The position numbers and the translations under genes are program-made. A stretch of DNA of 64,000 nt from Chitinophaga pinensis (GTDB lineage Bacteria; Bacteroidota; Bacteroidia; UKL13-3), in the NCBI GenBank assembly GCA_945870425.1, contig CAMBSD010000010.1:1-64000 (forward strand). Direction: 5' to 3'. This document shows positions 25,982 through 34,545 of this stretch, in pieces (position 1 is the stretch's first letter; every line of letters starts with the position of its first letter). The notes under the pieces were generated by a model. That model saw nothing but the letters and a program-made list of their open reading frames with translations. It made no database searches and was not told where the DNA came from.

Positions 25982-27496
25982 ATGCGTTTAATATTTATTT
26001 CTCTATTATCATGCCTGCAACTAATGGCAATGGCACAGCCCGCTTTTGTTAAAGACTCTTTGGAGGCTTATGTTAATAGAGAAATGCAGCGATGGCAAGT
26101 GCCAGGTTTGGCTATCGCCATCGTAAAAGATGGAAAAATTGTGCATTGCAAAGGTTATGGAGTAAAGGACATTCATAAACCCGAAAAGGTGGATGAATAT
26201 ACCTTGTTTCAAATTGCATCCAACAGTAAGGCTTTTACTGGGACTTCCATTGCCTTATTAAATCAACAAAAGCGATTGCTTTTGGATGACAAGGTAACTA
26301 AATACATGCCCGACTTTAAATTGTATGATGATACTTATACAAATCAATGCACAGTAAGAGATTTGCTTTGTCATCGCATTGGACTGCAAACTTTTCAAGG
26401 AGATTTTTTGAATTGGGGTAGTAATTTAACAAGGAAAGAAATCATTCAACATTTGGCTTTGACCAAACCTGTTTATCCATTCAGATACAAGTATGGGTAT
26501 TGTAATGCGGCCTTTATAACTGCTGGGGAGTTGATCAACAATGTGACTGATACCAGTTGGGATGATTTTATTAAATATCATTTCTTTGAACCTCTTCAAA
26601 TGAAGCACACAAGCAGCACCTATCAAATGATTGCCAATGATGCTAACGCATGTATACCGCATACACTTGTGAATGGTAAATTAGTTACCATGCCCTTTAC
26701 TAATATTGATAATATGGGTCCTTCGGCCAGTATTAATTCATGTGCCCGAGATATGGCCAATTGGTTATTGTTTCAATTGGATAGTGGGAGATTTGAAGGC
26801 AAACAAGTTATTCCTTTCTCAGTGTTGGCTGAAACCAGAAAATCAAATATGATTAGTAATGATGTGAATTCGAGGGTTTTTAAAACAAAGCATTTTTCAA
26901 CCTATGGACTTGGTTGGCAGAGCTATGATTATGAAGGTAGAAGGGTTTGGGAGCACAGTGGGGGAGCCAATGGTTTTGTGACAAAGACTGAGTTTATTCC
27001 TGAAGAAAATCTAGGTGTTTTGGTTTATACAAACACAGATGCCAATTCGCTTTATGATGCTTTGGTAAAACAAGTATTGGAATCTTATTTAAATGTACCG
27101 TATAGAAATTTGAGTGAGATGTATTTTAAGTCATCTCAAAAATCCAGAGAGGCAGAGCAAAAAGAATTGGATAGTTTGCAAAAAGTAGCACAATCAAAAA
27201 ATAAACCTAGCATTGATTTGCAAAGTTATGCGGGCGTTTATAACAATGGTTTTTATGGAGATGCTGAGGTGAAACTAAGCAAAGGTAAATTGACCTTGCA
27301 CTTAAGCCATCATCCAAATAATATTGGAAGTTTATCATACTTAAACAACCACGATTTTTTATGTACCTATAGTGATGTAACCTGTGGAGTGCAAGTGTTA
27401 CCATTCAAAGTGGAGGATGGAATAGTAAAAGGCATTACAATTAAAGTAAATGATTTTATTGATTACTTGAGTTATGATTTTGTTAAAGTGAAATAA
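25982..27496 (+). CDS. Serine hydrolase of the beta-lactamase/class C PBP family
   Basis: A 504-residue secreted protein: signal peptide MRLIFISLLSCLQLMAMAQ, then the catalytic S-x-x-K motif at S80-K83 (IASNSKAFTG), the Y-x-N motif in YGYCNAAF and the HSGG box in WEHSGGANGF in place of KTG. The C-terminal roughly 110 residues (YAGVYNNGFYGDAEV onward) form a small beta domain like DUF3471. Such proteins are usually D,D-peptidases, esterases or of unknown substrate; resistance to beta-lactams should not be assumed. Confidence 0.9.
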   Translation: MRLIFISLLSCLQLMAMAQPAFVKDSLEAYVNREMQRWQVPGLAIAIVKDGKIVHCKGYGVKDIHKPEKVDEYTLFQIASNSKAFTGTSIALLNQQKRLLLDDKVTKYMPDFKLYDDTYTNQCTVRDLLCHRIGLQTFQGDFLNWGSNLTRKEIIQHLALTKPVYPFRYKYGYCNAAFITAGELINNVTDTSWDDFIKYHFFEPLQMKHTSSTYQMIANDANACIPHTLVNGKLVTMPFTNIDNMGPSASINSCARDMANWLLFQLDSGRFEGKQVIPFSVLAETRKSNMISNDVNSRVFKTKHFSTYGLGWQSYDYEGRRVWEHSGGANGFVTKTEFIPEENLGVLVYTNTDANSLYDALVKQVLESYLNVPYRNLSEMYFKSSQKSREAEQKELDSLQKVAQSKNKPSIDLQSYAGVYNNGFYGDAEVKLSKGKLTLHLSHHPNNIGSLSYLNNHDFLCTYSDVTCGVQVLPFKVEDGIVKGITIKVNDFIDYLSYDFVKVK

Positions 27497-27523
27497 TAGT
27501 AAGAATCAACATATAGTTTGCTG

Positions 27524-27766
27524 TTAATGTCTCCTGTATTTTCCTCTTGTATGATAATAGTACCTTGATCTAGCCTGACTTTTTAAAGCATCTTTTTTCG
27601 TGCTTGTTTTAAATCTTACATGCCCTTTTCTATAGCGTCCACGATAGTCAACGGAGGGTTTAACATATACAGCACCTGATGAATCTTCATCATATCCATC
27701 ACTTGAGTTACAACTTGAAATAAGTATACATAAAACAAATGTGATGGCTATAAAGTTTTTTTTCAT
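27524..27766 (-). CDS. Small lipoprotein
   Basis: An 80-residue protein, MKKNFIAITFVLCILISSC, with a lipobox (LISSC) at the end of a hydrophobic helix, then a short acidic stretch (SSDGYDEDSSG) and a basic tyrosine/arginine-rich C-terminus (SRYYYHTRGKYRRH). There is no known domain. The reading frame continues upstream into a 26-codon transposase-like fossil (27767-27844), but the signal peptide shows the true start is here. It is convergent with the beta-lactamase-family gene. Confidence 0.6.
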   Translation of the reverse strand: MKKNFIAITFVLCILISSCNSSDGYDEDSSGAVYVKPSVDYRGRYRKGHVRFKTSTKKDALKSQARSRYYYHTRGKYRRH

Positions 27767-27844
27767 GTGAAACAAATGACTAGAAATTCCCCTATTATAA
27801 ATATGATAGTAAAGATCTGGCTTTAGAGGATTATTTAAGTTCAT
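27767..27844 (-). pseudogene. Fossil N-terminus of a REP-associated tyrosine transposase (Y1_Tnp)
   Basis: Twenty-six codons in frame with the lipoprotein read MNLNNPLKPDLYYHIYNRGI, then lose similarity. The pattern NPL-x-P-x-x-YYHIYNRG is the hallmark start of Bacteroidota Y1/RAYT transposases, with the HUH-region His in YHIYNRG. The rest of the transposase (catalytic HUH and Tyr) is missing. A REP-like palindrome lies 0.8 kb away at 28631-28702. Confidence 0.55.
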
Positions 27845-27983
27845 AGTAAATAATTTATATATCTAATCAAATATATAATTTGATAGAGATTTAGAGAATA
27901 AAGTTTAAAACTTTAATAACGATATAAACTAAGCCTTGTATTTAAACCATACATTTAACATATTGCCATCAATAGCCCAGCTT

Positions 27984-28598
27984 ATGTGTTACCATACCAA
28001 ACAAAGTAAAGACATAAAACCCCTTGAAGAACGATTTGAAGCTACAGTATCCTATAATAATTTTACAAGCAGCGACCGTTACAACGGTTTTACAAATCCC
28101 CCAACACCTGTGATATGTAGCAAGCAAGCAGATCAAATTCAATTGTATCATTGGGGACTAATTCCCTTTTGGTCTATGGATAAAAACATTCGCAAGCATA
28201 CCTTGAATGCCAGAATTGAAACACTTAAAGAGCTTCCATCATTTAGAGATGCTGTAAAAAATCGTTGTTTAATTTTGGTAGATGGTTTTTATGAATGGAA
28301 ATGGCTTGATCCCAAAGGTAAAGAAAAACAGCAATACCTTATTAGCATGCCCAATGATGAACCTTATGCTATTGGAGGCATATACAGCGAGTGGACCGAT
28401 AAAGAAACAGGAGAAATAATGCTTACATACGCCATGGTAACCACTGAAGCCAACGAGCTAATGGCTGAGATACACAATACCAAAAAACGAATGCCCCTTA
28501 TTCTTACACGTGATAACGAAAAATTATGGCTTGATGCTGGTATTAGCCCCGATGCTTTTAAAAACTGCCAAGTCGATTTGATAGCAAAGGAAGTATAA
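27984..28598 (+). CDS. SRAP-domain protein (YedK/HMCES-like abasic site processing protein)
   Basis: A 204-residue protein beginning Met-Cys (MCYHTKQSKD). Cys2 is the catalytic residue that forms the thiazolidine link to abasic sites in single-stranded DNA after Met removal. Other SRAP marks are HTLNARIETLKELPSFR, the Glu in VDGFYEWKW and the His in MAEIHNTKKRMPLIL. The frame opens earlier at a TTG (27936), but the required Cys2 fixes the ATG. It stands alone, divergent from the lipoprotein. Confidence 0.93.
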   Translation: MCYHTKQSKDIKPLEERFEATVSYNNFTSSDRYNGFTNPPTPVICSKQADQIQLYHWGLIPFWSMDKNIRKHTLNARIETLKELPSFRDAVKNRCLILVDGFYEWKWLDPKGKEKQQYLISMPNDEPYAIGGIYSEWTDKETGEIMLTYAMVTTEANELMAEIHNTKKRMPLILTRDNEKLWLDAGISPDAFKNCQVDLIAKEV

Positions 28599-28630
28599 AT
28601 TTGTTGTTCCCTTCATTTCAAAGAGAGCCT

Positions 28631-28702
28631 GTCATTTTGAGCGGAGTCGAAAAATAGACGGACTCTAATCATAAGCCAGTTCTCGACTCCGCTCGAACTG
28701 AC
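28631..28702. repeat. REP-like palindrome
   Basis: Arms GTCATTTTGAGCGGAGTCGA (28631-28650) and TCGACTCCGCTCGAACTGAC (28683-28702) are complementary at 18 of 20 positions around a 32-base centre. The GTCAnTTCGAGCGGAGTCGAGAA type sequence is a REP family recurrent in Bacteroidota genomes and is mobilised by RAYT transposases. GC content stands out from the AT-rich surroundings. The rest of the 330-base gap (28599-28928) holds no other element except the short leader frame at 28861. Confidence 0.8.
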
Positions 28703-28860
28703 AACTTTCAACAGTCTACCAAGCACAAATCATAGAGTACTTATTACAAAGCACTACTAAACCCTTACCTTTATTATGCGATTGTTAACTTTGATTGATA
28801 AACTTTGGAGAAAGAAATAAAATCCTATCATTGTGCTTTAATCTAAAAAATAAAAAGTTA

Positions 28861-28932
28861 ATGAATGTAAGCGGTTTAGGTATGCAATTTGGCTTCTATC
28901 TAATTTCACCTTTAAAAGCAATTATACTTTGA
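28861..28932 (+). other. Short frame overlapping the hydrolase start (leader or broken N-terminus)
   Basis: ATG at 28861 opens 23 codons (MNVSGLGMQFGFYLISPLKA, then IIL) ending in a TGA that overlaps the TTG start of the next gene by four bases (TTGA). The sequence resembles the hydrophobic N-terminal helix expected for the hydrolase. A one-base frame slip between the two is therefore an alternative to a leader peptide. Confidence 0.4.
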
Positions 28933-29957
28933 TTTCCTTTTTAGCAGGATTTCGCTTTATCATACATTCTTCTTTGCTCAAAAATGAAAGTAAAGGAGAG
29001 GAGCGTGAATTGACCTTTTCAAGTGGTAAAAAACCTTTGCTTTTATATAGGCCTCCTCATAAAGAAAAAGGACTCATCCTTTCCCTTTCTGGTTTTTCTA
29101 TGAGTGGATATGAAGATAAACGTATAGCAGTAGTAAATAATGCCTTTGCCAAATTAGGCTACCGTGTAATAACTCCGAAGATTCATAAAATAGATGCTTT
29201 ACTAATTGATCCCTCATGTATTGATGAAGTGAAGGAATTTATTACCCGACTTGAAGCTGATGAGGTTTTGAACCCACACAAATTTTGTCCTGCTGTATTT
29301 GCCCCTTCATTTAGCGCTGGCATTGCAGCATTGGCCATTGCCGAAATGCCAACAAACAGTGTATCTTCTTTGTGTTTGATAGGAAGTTTTTGTGATTTTG
29401 AAACCACCATTCAATTTGCCTTAACCAACGACAAGAATTTAGATGATTATGGGATGCATATTCTCATGAAGAATTTTCTAAAATATGAAGTTGGCCATCA
29501 TCCTAAATTAGAAGAAATCATTCAAACTGCCCTTGAAGACAATGGTTTGAAAAGACAAGTGCCAATGCTGCCAAGCCTGCTTGCGCAAACAGATGAAGAA
29601 ACCCTTGATTTGTATAATAAGCTTAGGCATGATAAAGAATTAAGAAGAGAAGTCGTTATGCGTGCTTGGACTAAAATCCCCGATTTTTCCCTTTGGAAAA
29701 ACCGACTTGATTTATCTAAACATGCTATTAAAATTACTTGTCCAGTAAGTATTATTCATGGAAAAGAAGACAATGTAATTCCTTCCTCTGAATCTATATT
29801 GCTGCATGCTTTGATTAAAGACAATACTAGAACCCATTTAGAAATATCAAATTTATTAGACCATGGCGACATGAAAGTTGGATTTAAAATCTTTAGCGAA
29901 ATTATCCGCTTGGCAAAGGCATTTCATTATTTTATGAAACATATTGATAAAAAATAA
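28929..29957 (+). CDS. Alpha/beta hydrolase
   Basis: A 342-residue protein of alpha/beta-hydrolase type: the strand LILSLSGFSMSGYEDKRIA, a probable nucleophile elbow FAPSFSAGIAALAIAE (Ser in PSFSAG, about residue 123), a late acid/loop region SIIHGKEDNVIPSSES and a terminal catalytic His in LLDHGDMK. There is no in-frame ATG before the core; the frame opens at TTG, overlapping a 23-codon upstream frame, so the true N-terminus is doubtful. Substrate unknown. Confidence 0.75.
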   Translation: MISFLAGFRFIIHSSLLKNESKGEERELTFSSGKKPLLLYRPPHKEKGLILSLSGFSMSGYEDKRIAVVNNAFAKLGYRVITPKIHKIDALLIDPSCIDEVKEFITRLEADEVLNPHKFCPAVFAPSFSAGIAALAIAEMPTNSVSSLCLIGSFCDFETTIQFALTNDKNLDDYGMHILMKNFLKYEVGHHPKLEEIIQTALEDNGLKRQVPMLPSLLAQTDEETLDLYNKLRHDKELRREVVMRAWTKIPDFSLWKNRLDLSKHAIKITCPVSIIHGKEDNVIPSSESILLHALIKDNTRTHLEISNLLDHGDMKVGFKIFSEIIRLAKAFHYFMKHIDKK

Positions 29958-30240
29958 GCAGCTCGATTGGTTTTTGATTAGCCTCAGATTTCACAAATTA
30001 CACTGATAAATAAAGAGCTTGACTTGCAGTCGTTGTTGTGTCTCACTAACAATAAAATATATTACTTTTTTGTCTTTTTTGATGCTGTCGCTAAAACACC
30101 TAAAATTGCCACAAGGGCTGAAAAAAAGTTTAAAATTTATTATTTACTTTATAATTGACACTTTGCTTAACAATTGCGAAGGTGAGATTGCGATATTCCC
30201 CAATTGGTATATGGCTTAATGAAAATGAGCTAGAATAAAT

Positions 30241-30933
30241 CTACTTCCCCATCTCAGCATTCATAATCTCTACCAACTCTTCATCACTTTTAATAAAACG
30301 GTAAGAGGCTGGAATTTGAAACAAAACATCACCTACTTTTTCGTCAAAAACTTGTCTTACTTTTAAGGTCTTTGTAATACCATCTTGCGTAATGGTATAT
30401 TCCATCATAAATCCTTCAATGGCATCATAATTTGTATCTGTACCATTCATAATTTTAGGAAGTTTATCTGTATACCAGCATACATTGTTTATAGTGGTTT
30501 CGCCATATTTTAAATGGATGGAGGCCTTTTTACAAGCATAACCAGCAATGAGTTTAGTTTCTTCACTTTTGGTAACGTTAATAACAGGCGCGTTACTTGC
30601 ACCTTGCAAATCAATTTGTGCTTTTTTGATGTCTTCAGCGGTTTTCTTCATGGCAATTTTTTTGCCTTGTAAATTCATTAAGATAATCACATCATTCATG
30701 CTGCTATCGGCAATGGTAGTTATTTTACCGGCTGCATTAGGCATTTCTACTCTGCTTTTTCCATTTTTGAAATATACGGTGGCGTCTTTAGGCAACATGG
30801 CTTCAAATCTTTTGGCCTCACCTGTCAGGTCAGGATAAGTGATGTCGTAAAACACTTTGCCTTCTGTTAATTTGTTTTGCGCCCAAGTTTGCATGCTTAT
30901 GCAACATAGTAGTATGAATAATTTGTAGTTCAT
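30241..30933 (-). CDS. Secreted GLPGLI/DUF4412-like protein
   Basis: A protein of about 230 residues with signal peptide MNYKLFILLCCISMQTWAQ, followed by EGKVFYDITYPDLTGEAK and an all-beta body. The IAGYACKKASIHL segment followed by a WYTDKLP strand is typical of GLPGLI/DUF4412 envelope proteins in Bacteroidota, whose role is unknown. An upstream Met at 30945 would overlap the crotonase gene; the Met used here fits the signal peptide. It is the last gene of the comEC-led operon. Confidence 0.78.
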   Translation of the reverse strand: MNYKLFILLCCISMQTWAQNKLTEGKVFYDITYPDLTGEAKRFEAMLPKDATVYFKNGKSRVEMPNAAGKITTIADSSMNDVIILMNLQGKKIAMKKTAEDIKKAQIDLQGASNAPVINVTKSEETKLIAGYACKKASIHLKYGETTINNVCWYTDKLPKIMNGTDTNYDAIEGFMMEYTITQDGITKTLKVRQVFDEKVGDVLFQIPASYRFIKSDEELVEIMNAEMGK

Positions 30934-30938
30934 GTGTA

Positions 30939-31712
30939 TTACCAACTTAATTTTTCTTTGTTTAAAAATGCATTAATTCCTTTTTTGCAATCATCGCTTT
31001 TGCGAGCTTTCATGTTCATTTTGGCAGCATATTGTAAGGCTTCATCCATGGATATATTTTGCACCTCAGCAATCATTTGCTTGGTCAAGGCAATGCTTTG
31101 AGAAGAAGTTTGTTTACATAGTTTTTTAGCAAATTCAAATACTTCTTCTTCTATCAACTCTGCATCAATAATAGCATTAATCAGGCCAAATTGTAATGCC
31201 TTTTGTGCATCAATAATATCACCCGTAAGCATCATGCTGCGTGCATTGGTTTCACCAATTTTTCTAATTAAGAAAACCATCACTATGGCGGGTACGAATC
31301 CAATTTTAACTTCGGTGTAAGCAAACTTGCTAGTAGGAGTGGAGAAGCAAAAATCGCAAATACTTGCTAAGCCACAACCACCTGCCAATGCTGCGCCTTC
31401 AACCTGCGAAATAACCACTTTAGGTGAAAGGTGAATCATTTTGTATAGTTCCATCAAATGAAGAGAGTCTTGAAGGTTTTCATCATCCGTATTGGTTTGT
31501 AGTTTTTGCAAAGATGCCAAATCAGCCCCGCTACAAAAAGCTTCACCATTGGCTTTAATCACAATCACTTTGCAGTTTTCATCCGCTTCTGCTTTTTTAA
31601 AAGTGTCTTTAATGAATTGAACAAAATCGTAGCTAAGTGCATTGCGCTTTTCCGGGCGATTAAGCGTGATATAGGCCACGCGTTCTTTTACTTTGTAATT
31701 AACTAAATCCAT
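30939..31712 (-). CDS. Enoyl-CoA hydratase/isomerase family protein
   Basis: A 257-residue crotonase-fold enzyme. The oxyanion-hole segments are AFCSGADLASL and EGAALAGGCGLASICD, and a catalytic-position Glu lies in YTEVKIGFVPA. The Bacteroidota orthologues are often annotated as methylglutaconyl-CoA or enoyl-CoA hydratases; substrate specificity cannot be read from sequence. It starts six bases after comEC and is followed by the GLPGLI-like gene. Confidence 0.9.
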   Translation of the reverse strand: MDLVNYKVKERVAYITLNRPEKRNALSYDFVQFIKDTFKKAEADENCKVIVIKANGEAFCSGADLASLQKLQTNTDDENLQDSLHLMELYKMIHLSPKVVISQVEGAALAGGCGLASICDFCFSTPTSKFAYTEVKIGFVPAIVMVFLIRKIGETNARSMMLTGDIIDAQKALQFGLINAIIDAELIEEEVFEFAKKLCKQTSSQSIALTKQMIAEVQNISMDEALQYAAKMNMKARKSDDCKKGINAFLNKEKLSW

Positions 31713-31717
31713 ATTGT

Positions 31718-33784
31718 TTATAATGCTATGCTATGTGCACCTGTTTCATTCAGGTCAACAAATAAAATATTTAATTCCTTTAGTTTATTAGCAAAATACT
31801 GACGTTTGCGTGCTGACAAGTCAGAACTTAGTATAAACAAGGCTTCAGGGGTATTGGATATTTCATTGAAATCCATAAAAGTTCTTTGTGTGATCAAGAT
31901 TATGTCATTTTTAGCCACATCTTTCAAGGCAAGCTTGTTTCTATTAATCCATAATTTTCTATCTGGTAAATGAATAATGTATGAATGTTCAATACTTCTT
32001 TTGTCTATCTTATCAGCTCCTTGCGACCAAATATGTTGTTGCACATGAAAACGAAATCTCTCTTCATCATTTATCAAAACACTGTCAGCATAAAAGTAGG
32101 ATACACCATTTTGAATGATATTAAAAGCGCTGGCTTTAGGAATTTTATAGAATGTAATGCTCTTTTTTGTTTGATTAACAAAACTTTCGTATCCATTGTA
32201 AACACTGATGGTGAAGCAAAGTGAAAGTGCATACCTCAAATAGCGATGTTTAATTTGAATGAACCAGAAAAATACATACAAAATGAGGAGGTAAATCATG
32301 ATGGTTTCTGCAATGCTTATGTGTATGCCATTTATATATGAATAGGGAATATCCTCCACAAGCATGACAATCTTATTGGTGATTATGATGAGCCATTTAC
32401 TCAAAAATCCTATTATAGAAGCTGTCCAGTCCCAAAAGCTCAAAACCATTAATCCAATATCTAGGAATAGGATAATTGTGGTAAGTGGAATGATGATTAG
32501 GTTTGAAAATAGAAAGCAAAAAGGGAATTGATGGAAATACAACAATCCAATTGGAAAGGTAGCAATTTGTGCTGCAATAGATACCGCTGTTATGGTCCAA
32601 ATTTGATTTGTAATCCAATATTTAGGGGTATACCAATCATAAATTCTTTTTTGAAAAGTAACTATTCCTAATACTGCCAAATAACTTAGTTGGAAACCCA
32701 CATTGGCAATGATATTGGTATCAAAAACTAGAATTACAAACGCAGAAGTCGCAAGCGTATTGTAAATATTAACATCCCGTTTACACAGTTTACCAATAAT
32801 CATAAAGCTAAACATAACCGTGGCTCTTAAGATAGAAGGAGAGAAGCCACACAATAATGAATAAGCCCAAAGTAAAACTAAACTTATAAAAGCCTTAATC
32901 AATTGCCCCCATCTTTTTTTGTCTAGGAATAATAAGAGTTTTGAAATGATCCAAAAGATGATTCCCACGTGCATGCCACTTACTGCCAAAACATGTAAAG
33001 TTCCCGTATTTGAGTATGCTTTTACCACATCTGCATCTATGTCATCATCGTATCCATATAGCAATGCTTGACTTACTGCCACTTCTGTTTTGGATGAAAC
33101 AAATTTGTTTAAAACCTCTTTAAAATAGTTTTGTGCTTTGTATGAAAAATCGAATAGTACATTTTTGTATGACTTACCTGTTTTGATTAAATCATTCACT
33201 CGCAAATAACTTTGGTGGTATATATTGTTAAATGCCAAATACCTTTTGTAATTGAATTCATAAGGATTTTGGGGAGGAGAGGCTTCTTTATAGTTTGATT
33301 TTATCAGTAAAACATCTCCATAATGAATGTTATTGACAATAATACTGTCTTTTTGAAAATAGATAGCTAAGTTTCCGATACATACTTGCCTATTACCCAT
33401 ACTATCAATGGCACTTATTACCTCAGCCAATGCTTTGTAGGATTTTTTTCTTTCTAGCAAAGGTTCTTTTATTCGAACCTCTATGTATTGAGATTTATGT
33501 TTACTAAAATGATTGGGTTTGAGGATATCTTTTTGTGAAACATGCAATGCAATTCCAAAGCAAAAAATGAAAAGATTTAAAGCCAATCCTTTAATCCAAT
33601 CATGTAAATACGATTTTAGAAATAGCGATAATCCTCCAAACATGGATATGTTCAGGAGCATCATGATGATGGCTTGTGAATAGCTGAATTCTACAAACAT
33701 GCTCGAGCCTATACCCAAAATAAAAGGGAAAATGATCCTTACAAAAGGAACTTGGTGCCAATATGAGTGAAATGAGGTGTTCAC
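31718..33784 (-). CDS. comEC: ComEC/Rec2-family DNA uptake channel protein
   Basis: A 688-residue membrane protein. The N-terminal DUF4131-like region has several hydrophobic segments followed by an OB-like part (YIEVRIKEPLLERKKSYKA). The competence domain has the signature VLAVSGMHVGIIFWII and CGFSPSILRATVMFSFMI, with about seven membrane segments. The last 130 residues lack the metallo-beta-lactamase HxHxDH motif found in many ComEC proteins, as is common in this phylum. It is a probable translocase of single-stranded DNA in natural transformation. Confidence 0.9.
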   Translation of the reverse strand: MNTSFHSYWHQVPFVRIIFPFILGIGSSMFVEFSYSQAIIMMLLNISMFGGLSLFLKSYLHDWIKGLALNLFIFCFGIALHVSQKDILKPNHFSKHKSQYIEVRIKEPLLERKKSYKALAEVISAIDSMGNRQVCIGNLAIYFQKDSIIVNNIHYGDVLLIKSNYKEASPPQNPYEFNYKRYLAFNNIYHQSYLRVNDLIKTGKSYKNVLFDFSYKAQNYFKEVLNKFVSSKTEVAVSQALLYGYDDDIDADVVKAYSNTGTLHVLAVSGMHVGIIFWIISKLLLFLDKKRWGQLIKAFISLVLLWAYSLLCGFSPSILRATVMFSFMIIGKLCKRDVNIYNTLATSAFVILVFDTNIIANVGFQLSYLAVLGIVTFQKRIYDWYTPKYWITNQIWTITAVSIAAQIATFPIGLLYFHQFPFCFLFSNLIIIPLTTIILFLDIGLMVLSFWDWTASIIGFLSKWLIIITNKIVMLVEDIPYSYINGIHISIAETIMIYLLILYVFFWFIQIKHRYLRYALSLCFTISVYNGYESFVNQTKKSITFYKIPKASAFNIIQNGVSYFYADSVLINDEERFRFHVQQHIWSQGADKIDKRSIEHSYIIHLPDRKLWINRNKLALKDVAKNDIILITQRTFMDFNEISNTPEALFILSSDLSARKRQYFANKLKELNILFVDLNETGAHSIAL

Positions 33785-33869
33785 TTATTTGTATTAAAAA
33801 CAGCTAATGTGGGTTGATAAATACCAATAATGATTTCAAAGAAAGTAATTTAGCTGAAATTTTAAAACC

Positions 33870-34325
33870 ATGTATCAAACATTACTTTTACTTCACAATG
33901 CACTTCGCTGGGTATTTTTACTCTTAGCTGTTTACACCATTTTAAAGGCACTTATGGGTGTTATTAATAAAACTCCTTTTGGTCCTGAAGACAACAAAGC
34001 AGCTAAATTCTTTATTATGGTCTGCCATACGCAATTATTGTTGGGACTAATATTATACTTCACAAGCCCCGTTATTAAATCTTATATGGATTTAGGAATG
34101 GGTGTTGCCATGAAAGATAAATTGATGAGATTGCAATTGGTAGAGCATCCATTAACAATGATTATTGGTGTTGCTATTATACAAACAGGTAAAATAAAAG
34201 TGCGCAAAGCCTATGAAGATACCGTAAAGCACAAACGCAGTTTGATTTTTTACAGTATTGGCTTGATATTGATTTTATCAAGAATTCCTTGGGGAAATGC
34301 TCCTCTACTTAGAGGTATGGAATAA
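33870..34325 (+). CDS. Four-helix membrane protein with regularly spaced histidines (possible cytochrome b-like)
   Basis: A 151-residue protein with four transmembrane helices, each with one histidine near its start: H9 (LLHNALRW), H53 (VCHTQLLLG), H93 (VEHPLTMII) and H121 (VKHKRSLIF). Such paired His in a four-helix bundle suggests haem b binding, and Bacteroidota homologues are sometimes labelled cytochrome B. Neither haem binding nor a redox partner can be shown here. Divergent from comEC; followed by a terminator shared with tRNA-Cys. Confidence 0.75.
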   Translation: MYQTLLLLHNALRWVFLLLAVYTILKALMGVINKTPFGPEDNKAAKFFIMVCHTQLLLGLILYFTSPVIKSYMDLGMGVAMKDKLMRLQLVEHPLTMIIGVAIIQTGKIKVRKAYEDTVKHKRSLIFYSIGLILILSRIPWGNAPLLRGME

Positions 34326-34352
34326 AAAAAGCCCTTGAAAACAAGGGCTTTA
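34322..34352 (-). terminator. Bidirectional terminator of tRNA-Cys
   Basis: AAAGCCCTTG-AAAA-CAAGGGCTTT is a perfect 10-bp stem. On the minus strand it is followed by seven T after the tRNA; on the plus strand it closes the four-helix membrane protein gene. Confidence 0.85.
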
Positions 34353-34355
34353 ATG

Positions 34356-34426
34356 AGGACTCGAGCAGATTCGAACTGCTGTAGGAGCTTTTGCAGAGCT
34401 CAGCCTAGCCGCTCGGCCACGAGTCC
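34356..34426 (-). tRNA. tRNA-Cys (GCA)
   Basis: A full cloverleaf of 71 nt on the minus strand: acceptor GGACTCG/CGAGTCC, D-stem GCC/GGC, anticodon stem GAGCT/AGCTC with loop CTGCAAA (anticodon GCA), T-stem AGCAG/CTGCT with loop TTCGAAT, and discriminator U73 as required for cysteine. CCA is not encoded. Confidence 0.97.
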
Positions 34427-34515
34427 TTTTGCGGGTGCAAATATAGAAAAAATACTTTGTCAAAGAAGTTTTTATGAAAATCTATTCTAAAACACTAATT
34501 CATTAGCTAAAAAAT

Positions 34516-34523
34516 TATATTTG
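34516..34523 (+). promoter_or_regulatory. Candidate -7 box of the DUF4920-like gene
   Basis: TATATTTG matches TAnnTTTG, 23 bases before the start codon. No good -33 TTG at the expected distance, so confidence is limited. Confidence 0.35.
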
Positions 34524-34545
34524 TCAAATATTAATTAACAAAAAC

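Noticed and set aside
25982-27496. Beta-lactam resistance enzyme
   Set aside because: It has SxxK, YxN and HSGG, but HSGG and the extra C-terminal domain are typical of other serine hydrolases; resistance is not supported.
27845-27983. Longer SRAP protein starting at TTG 27936
   Set aside because: The catalytic residue must be Cys2 after the initiator Met, fixing the start at 27984.
28915-28940. RF2-like programmed +1 frameshift (CTT TGA) before the hydrolase
   Set aside because: A +1 shift at CTT-TGA leads into a third frame, not the hydrolase frame; a -1 shift would be needed and no slippery heptamer is present.
30063-30140. Minus-strand frame reading FFSALVAILGVLATASKKTKK, like a small membrane protein tail
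   Set aside because: No ATG, GTG or TTG in frame before it; could be a remnant, but there is too little to call.
30019-30219. 66-codon frame from TTG
   Set aside because: TTG start, hydrophobic low-complexity composition and no homology; likely random in an AT-rich gap.
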